In this document: in pieces, positions 21,141 to 34,925 of the stretch | How the letters are laid out: each line of letters starts with the position of its first letter | How positions within the stretch are numbered: position 1 is the stretch's first letter | From: Saccharum officinarum | Lineage: Eukaryota > Streptophyta > Magnoliopsida > Poales > Poaceae | NCBI GenBank assembly: GCA_020631735.1 | Contig: CM036188.1 | Span: 15,356,214 to 15,420,213, forward strand | DNA length: 64,000 nt | Direction of reading: 5' to 3' | Program-made: the position numbers and the translations under genes | Notes under the pieces: model-generated | Told to the model about the DNA's origin: nothing | Database searches by the model: none | The model's input: the letters and a program-made list of their open reading frames with translations, nothing else

Positions 21141-22780
21141 CTTCCCACGCCGCCCTGCGAGTAAGCGGTCATTATATTCTGTCTTCCGTAGTCCACGGCT
21201 CCTCGCCACAGCAGTTCGCCAGTTCTTATTCCTATTCCCATCCTTTGTTAGGTCACAGCTTTGTTCACCCCCTCCCTTGCAGATGCTGCCGTTCGAGTCG
21301 TGCGGAGCCGTGGCAGCCGCCCGGGCACACAGCCACCGCCGCCCGCCGGCCAAGTGCAGCCAGCGTCACAGCCTCACGGCCTCACGGGACATACGAGCAG
21401 CAGCGGACCCTCTGCACTGCAGGTCGTGTTTGGGAGATGCAGCAGCGACAACTTGCCGAGGCCATCCGCAGGGTAATCCACTCCGCATCCACCATATCTG
21501 CAAATAGACATGTTCTGATCTGATCTCCTCAAACCTTTGTGTCCTATATGCTAGATCCATTGTGTGGCCCCCTTCTGGTTGGATCAGAAAGATCCGGTTG
21601 ATTATATTGCCCGATCATCTTCCCATCACAGAGTACTTCCTCAAATCACTAATCGCTGTTTCAAACCTTGCCCAGTTCAAGCATTGTGGTAAACTAGTAA
21701 TTATTGCAGCAGCCTCGTATAATCATAGTTGGTGTCATTTGCTTGAGCAGCAGATTAGAGAAGCACTGCCCACGACAGTGGTACTCTGTAGAGATGGGGC
21801 CGATGGTTTGGTAGGTTGTCATGTAAATTCAATATTTTTTTTTACTTCTCCCATATTCTTTTTGTACATGATTTTTTATTGAATTTCTAATATTTCTGTG
21901 TGATTACTGTGAGTTTTTATTTTCTCAAACTTGTGAAAGCAAAAGGAAATCTTCTGAATTTTGTTCTGTGAATTTGTGAATCTATGATATAGCCATATAG
22001 GTATGAGCTATGAAAGACCAAAGAACAAATAATTACTAAGAAACTAAGGTCTGGTCTGGCAAGGTAAGGCTATCCCAAGTATATACGGTTTGCTGTCTAT
22101 AATTTTAGCATTGTTTGATTCTAATATTCAATTATTATATGTTTGCAGACCTGATATGTACTTTATATTGCTTCTAATTTTGCATTATATTTTTTCTCCA
22201 TCTAATTATTTTCTGCCTTATCTTTGATGACTAGTCAGTTGGATATACAGCAGACATGACAGAAATACAGGTGGATTTTATTCTCATGTAATTTGCATAT
22301 AAAAAGGTTTATGTAACGCAACTTCTCAATGCTTCCTCCATGCTAAGACATAACTAATAGTATTGTACGATGCTAAAGTTCTTTGATGCTCTTGATATAT
22401 AGTGTACATACACAAAGGAACACTTTTGTTTTTTTTTCCAGATCTGAATAACCTGGAGTCTCTGATCTGAAAAGAGAGATTACTTGGCGGTAATGAATTT
22501 GAGCGCCTCACTGAGATTCAATTTATTTTTGGGTGGCTTAAGTGCTAATTCAGTTCAACTGCTTTTATGGTAGGGATGTAGACGAAGGATACAAAGGATT
22601 CTTTAGTTTTCTGACAGCTGTGTAGGAACAGGCATATATGCGCATTGACTCTGTATTTTCCTTCAGTGACATATACACATTCATTGAAAAAATAGCATGT
22701 ATTTTCTAAATGCATATGTTCTTACAAAAGCACTCTATATTTTGACAGAGGACAAGTACATAATATTTTGGGATGTTCAT
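21141..22780 (+). other. Interior of CACTA-4
   Basis: GC-rich from about 21140 to 21480, including PPHGHTATAARRPSAA-type low-complexity frames and MQQRQLAEAIRRV near 21437, then AT-rich. No frame is long or distinctive enough to name a protein. It could be the decayed leader and first exon of a CACTA internal gene or captured host DNA. Confidence 0.4.
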
Positions 22781-22867
22781 ATGATTGAAGGACGAAGAAC
22801 AACATTTCAGATGATTGAAGGACAAGAACAACATTTCAGATGATTGAAGGACGAAGAACAACATTTT
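22781..22867 (+). repeat. Tandem repeat, three units of 29-30 bp
   Basis: Three copies of ATGATTGAAGGACGAAGAAC plus AACATTTCAG; the middle unit lacks one G. Local slippage inside CACTA-4. Confidence 0.92.
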
Positions 22868-23390
22868 TCTCTAGAGACTAATTTTTTTTAGATATAGTGT
22901 GTATTTTATTTTCAGTGAACTTTGTATTTAGTCAACCATTGTATATACAATAACACTTTGTGCAATTCTCTTCTATGTACAGAATCATTTGTCTAATAAA
23001 AATATTCAATATTATTTGGTTTTGTCTAGAGATCTGTAGTTTATAGTTGTGGCTGATTGTTGTATAAAGTACATTTAATTGGCCAAGCTGTTTGGCGGAA
23101 AAGAATTACTATTTTGCAGCATATATATAATTATAATAACAAATCCTGAAAGCATATGGCATATTTTCACAGCAGCACATGTATGCGTTGGTGAAACATA
23201 GACACATCCATTGCTAGCTTGCAACACTTATATACATCACTTACCAATGCATATATATGTGTTGCAATAGAACCTTGCAACGCCACTTTTAGCAACGCAT
23301 ATAACATGCGTCGGTATAGACCATAACAACACTTTTTGGGCTTTTAGTAACACATATATGCGTTGCTAGAGGGGTGTGCCTCTTGTAGTG

Positions 23391-25067
<1,677 letters not shown>

Positions 25068-25149
<82 letters not shown>
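25068..25149. repeat. (TA)41 microsatellite
   Basis: 82 bp of uninterrupted TA dinucleotides about 375 bp after the first tract. Confidence 0.98.
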
Positions 25150-25152
<3 letters not shown>

Positions 25153-25384
25153 ATGACTCCCCAGGAAAGAATCCACTGAAGTTCCTAACGTTTTATTAAT
25201 TATGTGGGAAAGGGAATTAAATTGCAGGGTTGGTATGATATAGTGATTTTGTATTCTGAACAAATAAACCGCGCCAATTAAGAAATGAATCTCACTAACA
25301 GTTGCAATGTTTTTGATGCATTGCTACGAACCAAGTGGAAATTCAGGAATCCTTATTCTGAGCTTTCATGGTTACCTGGTGTAG
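25150..25384. other. Unassigned spacer before CACTA-2
   Basis: AT-rich with no recognised repeat. I looked here for the missing 5' terminal repeat of CACTA-2 and found only an isolated CACTA at 25293, without subterminal words. Confidence 0.5.
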
Positions 25385-25829
25385 ATGTTAGGGTTTCTAA
25401 GCATCATACGTGACGATATGCTCGAAATCTTTTTAAATTTTTATCATGACACCTGCATGCGATATCTTGACTTGTTGACAAGTTTCATGAATTTCAGACT
25501 CCGTTTTCATTTAATAGAATTTAAAAACTATTTGCTCGCAAGTTCGTGGTCATGTCTCGACGCGAAGATGTGTGAAATTTTTGGTCTTTTTCTGGATACG
25601 GCCTCAACTAACACTTACTAACATGAATATCATTTTTGCATTCATGAATTGCCATTATTCGACACACTTGCAGTTCAAATTTGCATTTGTCGAAAAAATT
25701 CAAAGAAATTAAATAGACTAAAGAAATATAGCAAAATTTCGTAAAATTGTGCCAACTTTCAACATGTAGTCTCATTTTATGTAGGGAGGCTCGATAGAAA
25801 GTTTGAAGACCAAAATTGAAAAAAAATAA

Positions 25830-26190
25830 ATAAGTTTGCCTAGTGTGCCAGCTAGACACTAGGCAAACTGGCCTCTTTGCCTAGTGTCTCATGGAAGACA
25901 CTAGGCAAACTTATTTTTTATAGTGTTTGCTTAGTGTTGGGTACTACCGGTAGAAGACCGGTACTACCGCTAGGCCAAAAACCAGCACAACTGTAGTACC
26001 GCTAGTTTATTTTTCCACTATTTTGTGAAGACCGGAAGTACCGGTACTTACAACCGGTACTATCGGAGACACTTCGAAGAAACCCAGCAGTGAGGTGTGC
26101 CAGGTATTTACTCTATTTTTACAAATAAATTTTGCAGCTGAATTTTTTTTTTTTTGCCTAGTGTTAGATCGTGGACACTAGGCAAAGCCG
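25830..26190. repeat. CACTA-2 left subterminal array
   Basis: GTTTGCCTAGTGT and ACACTAGGCAAAC modules at 25830-25912 and 26153-26188. Between them is a small insertion-like stretch (25935-26070) of repeated ACCGGTACTACCG and ACCGGTAC words, not seen in CACTA-1. Confidence 0.82.
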
Positions 26191-26199
26191 GATATTCAA

Positions 26200-27054
26200 C
26201 ACTTATTCTTTCGCCCGAACCCGAACCCCAGGCCCAGAGCGCGCGAGCTCTTTCAGCGAACAAAATTTCGCCCGCCCGCCCGCCGCCGGAAGCCGCCCGC
26301 CCGCCGCCAGCGTTCGCCCGCCGCCTACCCGGCAGCTGGGGCGCCCCGCCCTCCCTCCATTCCGGCCGCCGCCCGCCCTCCATTGCTGTCCGCCGCGCGC
26401 GGGGTCCCCGCCCGGCCGGTCCGCCAGGGCGCTGCCGCGCGGCCGCCGGCGCCCCCAGCCCGGCCTGCTCGGCGGGAAGGCTTTGGCCGCCGGGCGGCCC
26501 GTGGCCAGGCCCGGTGCTCGTCCTCAGCCACAGTGCCGCACGGCCGGGCCCCGCCGGTGCCTGGCCGCCGGCGCCGCTGCTCCCGCCCCCAGCTACTGCC
26601 TCCTCTCTCTGGTCCGCCAATTTTCCGTGCTACAGGACACCCTACCTGTCTGTGCGACGGCTCACGGCGGCCTAGCGCCGACCCTCCCCCGGCGGCAGTG
26701 CCCTACTCCCGCGTGGAGGCGCTCGCCGGGGACATGAGAGCCGGCCACCAGGTCGTTACCCCCCGCCGGCTCCGTGGATGGCAGCCACCTCAAGGTACGG
26801 CGTTTAAACCTTATCCCTCCCATGCCGGCTCTCCTCGTGGGACTCTGCGAAGGCCACGGATATGGGTCGCCGTCTCTGGTGAGTGCACGCGCCTCGCCTC
26901 CCTGCCCTCCTCTGTCATCCGCGCCGGTGGATGCGGGATTTGCAGGTGCTGCTTCCTCGGAGCCGGTCCTTTGTACAGATTAGGCCCGGGCCGGACTATG
27001 AGCCTGCAGCCAATTACTTGCTTTTCTTTCTCAAATCTTCCTGTTCCTGTGTAG
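26200..27054 (+). other. GC-rich block of CACTA-2
   Basis: Strongly GC-rich to about 26780. Long frames are open on both strands (plus 26154-26675, 26171-26737 and 26383-27054; minus 26108-26620) but are low-complexity Pro/Arg/Ala, so none is called. Position matches the GC-rich block of CACTA-1. Later parts (26800-27050) look like leader or first-exon sequence with possible GT splice sites. Confidence 0.5.
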
Positions 27055-30000
27055 GCCATGTCTCCATGGCAGATTCTGTCCTCCGCTCGATTTCTTCCTA
27101 CCTGAACTTGCTTGGTGTTTGTACGGTCACCTAAAAAATTCCCCTTTAACCTTTGCCCTTGATTTCGTTTTCTGTGTGTATGGGTTGATTTGCCTTACTC
27201 AAGAGGCTCCTGTTCATCTGCCAATACAGTCTGACCATGTTTGTATGCGTTGTGCTACTGCTGTGATCTTCTCAACATACATAACCATAGGCCAGTGCTG
27301 CTGATTTATTTTTTTTAATCCTGAGCATATGTCATTGCCGATGATGTAGCCATTCCAATTTTACCATATGCCAATGCCTGTGAGGTACAATTCCTATGGT
27401 GCTGATTGGTTTATTTTATCCACAGAATATGCTATTGTTGATGAAGTAGCCATTTCAATTTTACCATATGATAGTGCCTACGAGCTGCATCCAATAAACC
27501 TGAGCATATTTCCATGCCATCGTTATTTCGTACTTTTTGCTGACTATATTTCCGTGGCAATGATGCTGCAAACGAGTGTCTTTTTTTCCCCCACCTATGG
27601 TATATGAGAACAGGCATGATTATCACTCTTTTATCATCGTTTCATTCTCGTCTGGTTTGCATTTGAGGTGAGGCCTCAGCATATGTTATGGCTAATACTC
27701 GGTCTTTTATGATATTTCTATTCCAAGTTTATTGAATTGATGCATTTGGCATATGGAGTGACACAAACCATTACATATATATTGTCCTTTATGTTATTCT
27801 TAGTAAACTGAGGCGCTTGGCATATGCAATGATGACCTACTTTTTTGAGCCTACAATCCAATCTTATTTCCTGCACTTGACTGCTAACTGGAAAAAAAAC
27901 TGCTGTCCGGGCTTTATGTTTTTCTTCAGCTTTGTTATACTATGCTCTTGTCCTAAAAAAAAACCTTGTTTCTGGTACCTTGTGATGTAACCAGTCCCCT
28001 GTTTTCAGTCCCCTGGTTCCTTTTCTGCAGTTTTTAGTATTCTCGGTGACGGTGGCAAATTGTAGTGATATATCATTGAGTTGAGCCATTTGGCATATGG
28101 ATTCACACGGGCCATTACATGTATATTGTCGTCTTTGTTATTCTTAATGAATTGAGCCACTTTGGCGTATGCGATGATGAGCCACTTTCAAGAACAGTTA
28201 TGAAATCGCCACTACTTCTTCAGCTTTTTGAGAACTAATTTTTTGGTTCCTCGTTATGCTGAAAACAGTTCTATCGTTTTTGGTACCTGTTATCTCTGCT
28301 TTTATTTGTTCTTCTGTCATCGCATGTTTTCTTTGCGTTTCATTTTGGTTCTCCCTCACCCTCTTGTTTTCCTACTAAGCTTTATTTGGATTTACATGTA
28401 TAGACACTAACCATGAAGACTTTCAGGGAGTTGGAACCAAAATTGCTCTGCTGTGAACTTATTTCATTTTCCTAGGCCCAAGTTTAGTGGTTGGCCTTGT
28501 GCAGTTAACTGAGTTCTTTCGTAAACACAATGAGATTTGAGTGTGTTTTGGGTCTCATCGATTTGGGGCTAACCAAGATTTGCCACCTGAGATTGTCAAA
28601 GAAGCAAACTTACACTGACAAGCTTTTCCAGTAAGCATTGGTTTTTTGGTGAGTAATGTTTTGTCCCCTTCGTTTGTATATTAGTATCTTAGTTGCTCAC
28701 ACTTATTCCTTGCCTTAACAAGGTTGTGTTACTTATCCATTATACCTAATTCCTTTTATCCTCTCGATTCGCTAGCCAAGTAGCGCATCCTGCCATCCAA
28801 AGGATCCCTGATATTTTGCAGGTACCTGCCACCAACAATGGTCATGTGATCTTATTTCTTTTCCCTGATTTATGCTTTTTCCCAATTGGTCTGTTCCTTT
28901 GCTTTAGCTACAGATTGGGCCGTTCTTTCCCTTTCATTGGCATCTGTTCTTTTAGATTTGTCGTGCCTGCTAGCATGTGCCTACCATAGAGTTGCTTACG
29001 TTGTTTCATGTGTGCATGTTTAAAACGTCTACAACTGAGGTTTCAATGGGTGCTTTGTAACCGATGCCTCCAACATGGTCAGTGCCTTTGGACCTTCTCT
29101 AATGCTTTTTTTTACTGTCGTTTCTGTTATGGTGAGCTTTGTATCCTAGAACATGCTTTTTTAAAGGAAACCAACATTGTGCATCTTCGATGAAAGCGCT
29201 GGTCACTCAGCCTCTTATCATAACTTAATTTCCAATAAGCTTATTCAAATTTGCTTCGTACTGCACTTGCTGGTTTCTATTGAAAAGAATAGCCGATCCA
29301 CATTAATTATATGTGCCCTTAGGTATTGCCACCAAAAGCGTGCATTTTCTTATGCAAACTGGCTTCTGACAAGACCTAAGGTGGTAATTTAATTCTTGCC
29401 TCTTTGTTTGCAGATGCACATGTAGTCCCATGAATTTGCCGATCTATTCTCATATGCAGGTAAAAAAAACCTCATTGTCAATTTATATTTCAGAGGCCAA
29501 TGATAGCAACCTATGTTTTTATTACATTGTTACATCTACTCAAAATATTTTCCTCAAGATATTGTAGGAAATGAGAATACATTATATATAGAGAGAGATA
29601 GATAGGAAGGCTTAATGCTTCACCAAAGTGAAAGAAAATTTAATCATATGCCAGGCAGGATAAACAAAGCACCATCCAACTCAGCCATGAGTTATTACTG
29701 CATTGGCTATACTTACTAACAGATTTCTAATTCGGTAATCCATGTCTCGTTGGGTCTTTGCTAACATTTCTGTTTTTTTTTGTCCACTAACAAATTTTTG
29801 TTCCATAATCCATATCAGAAGGCATATAGTTACAACCAGTTTATGTTTTCCCTTTAGCTGACTAAATTTGAATCTTTCATGTAACCTATGTTTTTTACCT
29901 CGGCAAATGATAACCACCAAACTATGTCTGAGGCCGTTTCCCCATGTGATATGTGCTGTTTTACAAGGTTTTAGTAGGTTCCCTTGGCCTGTTATTATAT

Positions 30001-30700
30001 CTATATTTTAGTTATTTGTCTCAATTTCCTTTTTATCCTTATATGCTTGTCGCATTGATTCCTGAAAAAAGAAACGTTACATGGTTCCAGTGCTCTGCTG
30101 AGATGATTGGTGCTCCCTTGGAACTATTGCATGTTGTTATGGTATTTTACAAGCTATGCTCACATGCTGATGGCCTGATCAGTTGACTGTCCTTTATGCA
30201 GCATAGCTGATATAAATCAAATCGACACCTTTAGTGCCAACAGGAACATGTCATCAGACAGAAGGACATATGTACATGTTGCAACCATGCTTACATATAG
30301 TCAATGGTCAGAGTGCTCATGAGGCCAGGAGTATGCCTTTTTATATGAAAGATACACTTGAAGTATGATTATTTCTTATTTATTCCAACGTTCAATGTGT
30401 GATCTCCATATCTATTGATGTTCCCTTTAAAAAGTAGTCCAAAGCTTCATTTTTCTTCTCTAACATGCACACACTTCTCTGTTTCTGGTTATCTGTGAAT
30501 GTCATGTGCAAGTGATCTTCTGTAACCTTTGTATACGCATCTGACCGTCTCTTTATTGTAGGTTTGCAATCTCAAACATACAATATTGTGTTGGTGGTGA
30601 CGGCGGTTGTTGTTGTGGTGTGGTGGTGGCAGTTGTGGTGTTCGGGTGGTGGTGGTGTTGGTGGCGGTGTATTGATATGTATGTTCTTGACGGTCATCGT
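27055..30700 (+). other. CACTA-2 interior, intron-like
   Basis: 3.6 kb of T-rich DNA without a supported gene. Two degenerate repeat groups occur: GAGCATATGTCATTGCCGATG-like units at 27320-27510, and TTGAGCCATTTGGCATATG-like units at 27720-28170. Several short frames exist (28228-28410, 29008-29193, 29953-30186) but none matches a known domain. 30590-30680 is a GGTGGT-rich run. Confidence 0.45.
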
Positions 30701-30996
30701 GCCATTTGTTTTCTTGCAGGGTTTGGAAACCTCTCCGTGCAGGGGAGGTTCTGCCGAATTTTTTTATTGACGGTATCCTTTTCATTTTTTTCAGCATCAA
30801 TCGGGCGTGGCATCGAATCAAATTGGAGGGTCGCCGGCTTCACAGATTGGAGCGTCGCCGGCACCACAGCTTGAGCCGAATCAAGTGGAAGGGTCGCCGG
30901 CTTCACAGATTGGAGCGTCACCGGCACCACAGCTTGAGCCGAATCAAGTGGAAGGGTCGCCTGGAGCATCAAACCACGGGCCTCTTCACCCTTGAC
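30700..30996 (+). pseudogene. Tail of the Transposase_24-type gene in CACTA-2
   Basis: After a good acceptor (TTTCTTGCAG, to 30719), GEVLPNF matches GEVLPKF of CACTA-1. The frame 30807-30995 is a tandem array of a 21-residue unit, SQIGASPAPQLEPNQVEGSP, present about two and a half times, ending SNHGPLHP-stop. In CACTA-1 the same place is Pro/Ser-rich and ends SAGSNNP-stop. The conserved RVGGGKKHGRYW part is deleted. Assignment rests on position and C-terminal style, so it is moderate. Confidence 0.58.
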
Positions 30997-31204
30997 AATC
31001 GTCGTGATCAGCTTGTTGTGAACTTTGTTAAGAAATTTGGTTGTGCACTTATGAACTTGTGAACTTGTGGCACATTTGGACTTTTGGTATGAACATGTGA
31101 TATATGTGAACATGTGGTTCTTATTTATGATTCATGTGATATATTTGTGGTGTTTGAATATGATTTATATTTGTGTCGCAAATGGAATAATCAAAAAAAA
31201 ATTC

Positions 31205-31720
31205 AGCTTCTGGTTACTTTGCCTAGTGTCAGGGGTCTGACACTAGGCAAAGGGGCCACACGTGGCACCCCTGGGAACAGACTTTGCCTAGTGTCAGAAA
31301 ACTGACACTAGGCAAAGTAGGCAGTTTGCCTAGTGTCGGAGGTCTGACACTAGGCAAAGCTTGGCATATTTGCCTAGTGTAGGTGGCCTGACACTAGGCA
31401 AAGCTTGACATGTTTGCCTAGTGTCGGACATCTGGCACTAGGCAAACCTTGCATACTTTGCCGAGCGTCAGACCTCCGACACTAGGCAAAACGTCCGTTA
31501 CGATTTCCACCGTCAGTGGAATACTTTTGCCGAGTGGTGTCCTTGACACTAGGCAAACACTTTGCCGAGTGTCCGAGGTTTGACACTCGGCAAAGTGCTC
31601 TTTGCCTAGTCCGCCTCTGCCGACCCTTGTTTGCCTAGTGTGACACTAGGCAAACTGTTTGCCTAGTGTTTCTGGGCCTTTGCCTAGTGCCTGCGGCACT
31701 AGGCAAATCGCGCGATTCCA
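31205..31720. repeat. CACTA-2 right subterminal array
   Basis: At least ten inverted pairs of TTTGCCTAGTGTC and GACACTAGGCAAA. Between 31460 and 31600 some half-sites are the CACTA-1-style TTTGCCGAG(C/T)GTC and ACTCGGCAAAG, and some pairs are mixed. Confidence 0.92.
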
Positions 31721-31726
31721 GTAGTG

Positions 31727-31828
31727 TATGCACAACCCTTCACTGCTGGTTCAAACACCCGATCGCTACCGGCTTTTGTAACCGGTAGTAGGAAAGTGGC
31801 ACCGATGAGGGGGTTCATCATTGCCGGT
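31727..31828. other. Fragment of an ACCGG-repeat element, left half
   Basis: Contains CACTGCTGGTTC, TAACCGGTAGTAGG and CATCATTGCCGGT. It appears to continue after the solo LTR at 34605 (TTCTAGAACTGGCAGTGATGAGG), so the LTR probably interrupts it. Confidence 0.55.
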
Positions 31829-34604
31829 TGTAACACCCAAATTTTTCATGTTTTCGAAATAGTTAAATTTGATTTAATTATGCCCTAGTTTGAGCATATT
31901 TAATATAGAGAAATAATATTTTATTTGGAATTAAAATTCAATATAAGGTTAGAAACTTGATGATGCATTCATGCTGTTGCATTTGCTTTACTGTGTGGTG
32001 TAGTTTTGACTGCATTTAATTTGGATTCAAAATTCATTTTTAATATGGCTTTGGAAACAAAAGAATGTCAAAAAAGAAAAAAAATAATAACCTCACCTTA
32101 TTCTCTTTCGGCCTGGTGGCCTGGAAGCCTACGCTGGCCTGCTTCCCCCTGCTCCTCTTCCTTTTGCTTGGGCCGTCCAAGGCAGGCCGAGGAGCCCGGT
32201 TCCCTCCTCATCTCTCTTGCACGTGGGCCGGCCCAGGTGAAGCCGCAGTGGGCGCGTCCTCCTTTTTCTCTGTCTCGCTGACGGCTGGGGTCCGCATGTC
32301 AGCGCGTCATCTTCCTTGCGTCGTGACCAAGCCAAAGTCGAACTCAGCATCAACCGAACCAATCCCGAGCAACCCAGGATTCCTTTCCAAGCCGACGCGT
32401 CCTGGGTTTATATAAGCGTAGCCGAGCCCGCCGCCTTCTCTTTTTCCACCCTAACTTCTAGCCGAACACCTTCATCTCGAGCTCAGGGAGCCAGAACCCT
32501 AAGTTCCACTGCTTTTTCGTCGTCGGAGCCCGCTGTTCACCCCGCGCCTTCCTCTTCTACTTTGGTGAGCTCGCCATCTTCTTCTCTTCCTCCCCGTGTT
32601 TTTCTTTTGGTCTGGGATGCCCTAAATCGCTGTAACGATGAACTCTGGCGAGCTTCCGCCAAGACCGGCAATGGCGCCGCCGCGCGGTCGACCTCTCTAG
32701 TGGCAGCGCTGCCGAGCCCCCCCTCGACTTAGCCACCGCCGTCCAAATCTGGATCTACGGCGCGGATTAGAAGATACCCCTTCGTGGGGTAAAATTGTTA
32801 AAGAGCCCCTAAGCTTTTCTTTATTAGAACCCGCTGTTCTAAAGCGTCTTCCGAAAATACGTTTTCTTCTTTGGGAAACGTAATCTGCACCGGGTTAAAT
32901 GAAAATATGTTTCAAAGTGATGTTTCAAAACTTTAAATGTTTAAATCTTGCTCGTTTTAACTCCAATTGGACTCATTCAAGTTGCGTTAGGTTCGTATTC
33001 GCGAGCTCTGCGCTTAGTGCTACTGTTCAATAGGTTTGCAAAATTTAAATATCGAGCTTATATTAAAGTAATTACTTATCTATAGGAAATCTTAGAAAAT
33101 TCATAACTTTCACATTTTAACTCTGTTTTTTGTGATCTTTACGTCTGTGTGATCGTAGTAATGTGTATAAGAGTTTTATAAACTTTTTATACTGTTTTGC
33201 TACTGTCGGTGTACTGTTCTAATTATGTCTCTTTGTTTGCTTCGTGTATGATTGCTCGGATGATTGTGTGTTGATGCTTGGTGATCGAGTATAGACGGTG
33301 AGCAGTTTCTTGACGACCAGGAGTATTACTTTGAGCCGGACTAGCAGTACCAACAGGAAAGCTTTGATCAAGACAAGTATAACATGGGACCATCCTTGTT
33401 GTCCTATTCACTGAAATTACTATTCATATGCATGTGTCTTCCTTGACAACCATAGAGATTATAACCTAGTGATTGATATCCAATTTCCTTGTCACCTGTG
33501 GGATGTGCATTTGGGTAGCTTGTCTAGTGCGTGATCTATGAACAATGATCTTGTAATATGGCTAATGAGTTGTGCAACCAACCATTAAGATGATTTTATT
33601 GCTGTTGAAAAGGGGCCTAGAGCATGTGGGTTATTTTGATGCTCTGGTTTCTCTCTATAAGAATTTATCTGTACGTGATTTATCCGGGGCATACAGTACA
33701 ACTGTGAGGGCTATATGACTCTGGCTTTAGTTGTTCAAGAGACCTTTTCTAGCTTGTTAGTGGTTACCTTAATTGGCGTAAGAATGGCTTGACACATTGG
33801 GTGTAGGACAACTTCTAGTCTATGAGTATAGCCGAGAAGGGAGTGTACCATTTGAAAAGGGGTTCCTACATTTGCTTGCCGAGTGAATCTAATGACCCTA
33901 ACTTGTTAGACGAACTCTTGAATGGCTTTATATGGTTTTTAGTGTTTTGGAATTAATTACCCCAATGCAACTGAAACCATGACTCACAGTGAAAGTGTAC
34001 ACCTCTGCGCAAAGTTTAACAAATTGGTATACTAGCCGTGCCCACGGATACGGGTGGCCTTGAAATATTTACAGATAGATGATCACCATTGTTATATCAT
34101 GTTTTAATTACTGATGATATTATTATGTCATGATAATGCTATTTCATTATTCTTATTACAATTGATCATTGATTCATTAATGGGATTTGGATTACCTTGA
34201 TGCTACACAATTGCCAATTGTATAATGAATAAAAGCTATATGCAGTCAAACAGTGTCTAGCCTTTTGTGCCTCATGAACCCTGTGTTATACTTGTTGAGT
34301 ACGACATGTGCTCACCCTTGCTATTTCAACCACAACAGATGAGGGATGGGATGATGATTACCGTAATGAGTACTAGGCTTGGTGTCAACCAGTCAACCGC
34401 ATCCCTATGGCTGGAGCTTCCGTGAGAGATTTATTATTAGTTACTACATTTATTGCACAAGACTATGTGATAATATTCACCTGTTATGTAATAAGCACTG
34501 TGATGATACTTCTGTAATTTGTCAACATGTGTGTACGACTATTTCCTGGGGCGCACATGAGTCTTTTATGCATCCTATTTTTGTCCTTAAAAATGGGTGT
34601 GACA
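31829..34604 (+). mobile_element. Solo-LTR-like gypsy sequence, 2.8 kb
   Basis: Starts TGTAACACCCA and ends TGGGTGTGACA, a matching inverted pair typical of long gypsy LTRs. No internal region, primer site or second LTR is adjacent, so a solo LTR is the simplest reading. The 5 bp flanks differ (CCGGT and CTTCT), so the target duplication is not supported. 32040-32760 is GC-richer and contains short frames of no known family. Confidence 0.75.
32406..32417 (+). promoter_or_regulatory. TATA box of the solo LTR
   Basis: GTTTATATAAGC in the GC-rich part, followed by C/T-rich sequence suitable for transcription start. Inferred from motif only. Confidence 0.5.
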
Positions 34605-34925
34605 CTTCTAGAACTGGCAGTGATGAGGTTTTTCCGAAACCAAATTCGGGTTGAAAAAATAGCAATAAATTTATGTTACATGATTTTTTGCCAAAAAAAT
34701 GCGCGCTTCGTGGCCATGGGCGCTCAAACCAATGACCTTAGGCTCCGCACATTTGTCCCCTAACCACTCTACCCAGAAGATACTTATGTCCATTTTGGAT
34801 ATCTGTCCTCCCCATTTTAAATTCATCTGCTTTTGAAATGAGTATTCCGGACCCTAAAAAATTCAAATGAAAAAGTTCTACTCATTTAAAAAGTTGTAAT
34901 GAAAAAGTTAGTTAATACTCATTTA
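34605..34925. other. ACCGG-repeat element fragment, right half
   Basis: Begins TTCTAGAACTGGCAGTGATGAGG, the counterpart of CATCATTGCCGGT at 31816-31828. It ends in AAGTTGTAATGAAAAAGTT, like the CACTA-3 repeats (35700-37050), suggesting the same family. Contains a tRNA-like stretch at 34716-34774. Confidence 0.5.
34716..34774 (-). other. tRNA-like sequence (pol III A and B boxes)
   Basis: Minus strand: GGGTAGAGTGGTTAGGG (A-box-like) and, about 40 bases later, GGTTTGAGCGCC (B-box-like). No acceptor stem pairs and no CCA, so it is not a functional tRNA. Similar GGTTCGAGCACCGGTGGCC words occur in CACTA-3. Confidence 0.4.

Larger units (their letters stand above)
20317..23390 (+). mobile_element. 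CACTA-4, non-autonomous CACTA element
   Basis: A 3,074 bp element that begins CACTACAACACAAACC and ends GTGTGCCTCTTGTAGTG, flanked by ATT (20314-20316 and 23391-23393). Its subterminal regions use a different repeat from CACTA-1: forms of GCAACGCATATATGTGTTGC (20338-20380 and about 23180-23375). The inside (21136-22780) has a GC-rich stretch (21280-21480) with short open frames and AT-rich remainder. I recognise no transposase domain. It carries a TRIM insertion at 20399-21135. Confidence 0.9.
25385..31726 (+). mobile_element. CACTA-2, 5'-truncated CACTA element
   Basis: The 3' end is clear: subterminal array, then GCGCGATTCCAGTAGTG at 31726. The 5' terminal repeat is missing. The element begins at TAGGGTTTCTAAGC, which aligns with the apex of the CACTA-1 hairpin (8575), and then follows only the right arm (one-third to two-fifths different by eye). 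Next come an inner subterminal array, a GC-rich block, intron-like DNA and the tail of the Transposase_24-type gene, the same order as CACTA-1. Its subterminal word is TTTGCCTAGTGTC instead of TTTGCCGAGAGC, so it is a sister family. No DDE transposase found. Confidence 0.85.

Noticed and set aside
26108..27054. Long GC-rich frames on both strands (up to 223 codons)
   Set aside because: Low-complexity Pro/Ala/Arg in several frames at once with no domain; best explained by composition of a CACTA leader block.
31829..34604. A 5 bp target duplication around the 2.8 kb solo LTR
   Set aside because: CCGGT and CTTCT do not match; the element is kept on the strength of its terminal inverted pair alone.
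34716..34774. Possible tRNA gene
   Set aside because: Only A- and B-box-like words; no acceptor stem, anticodon loop or CCA-compatible end. Kept only as a tRNA-like relic.
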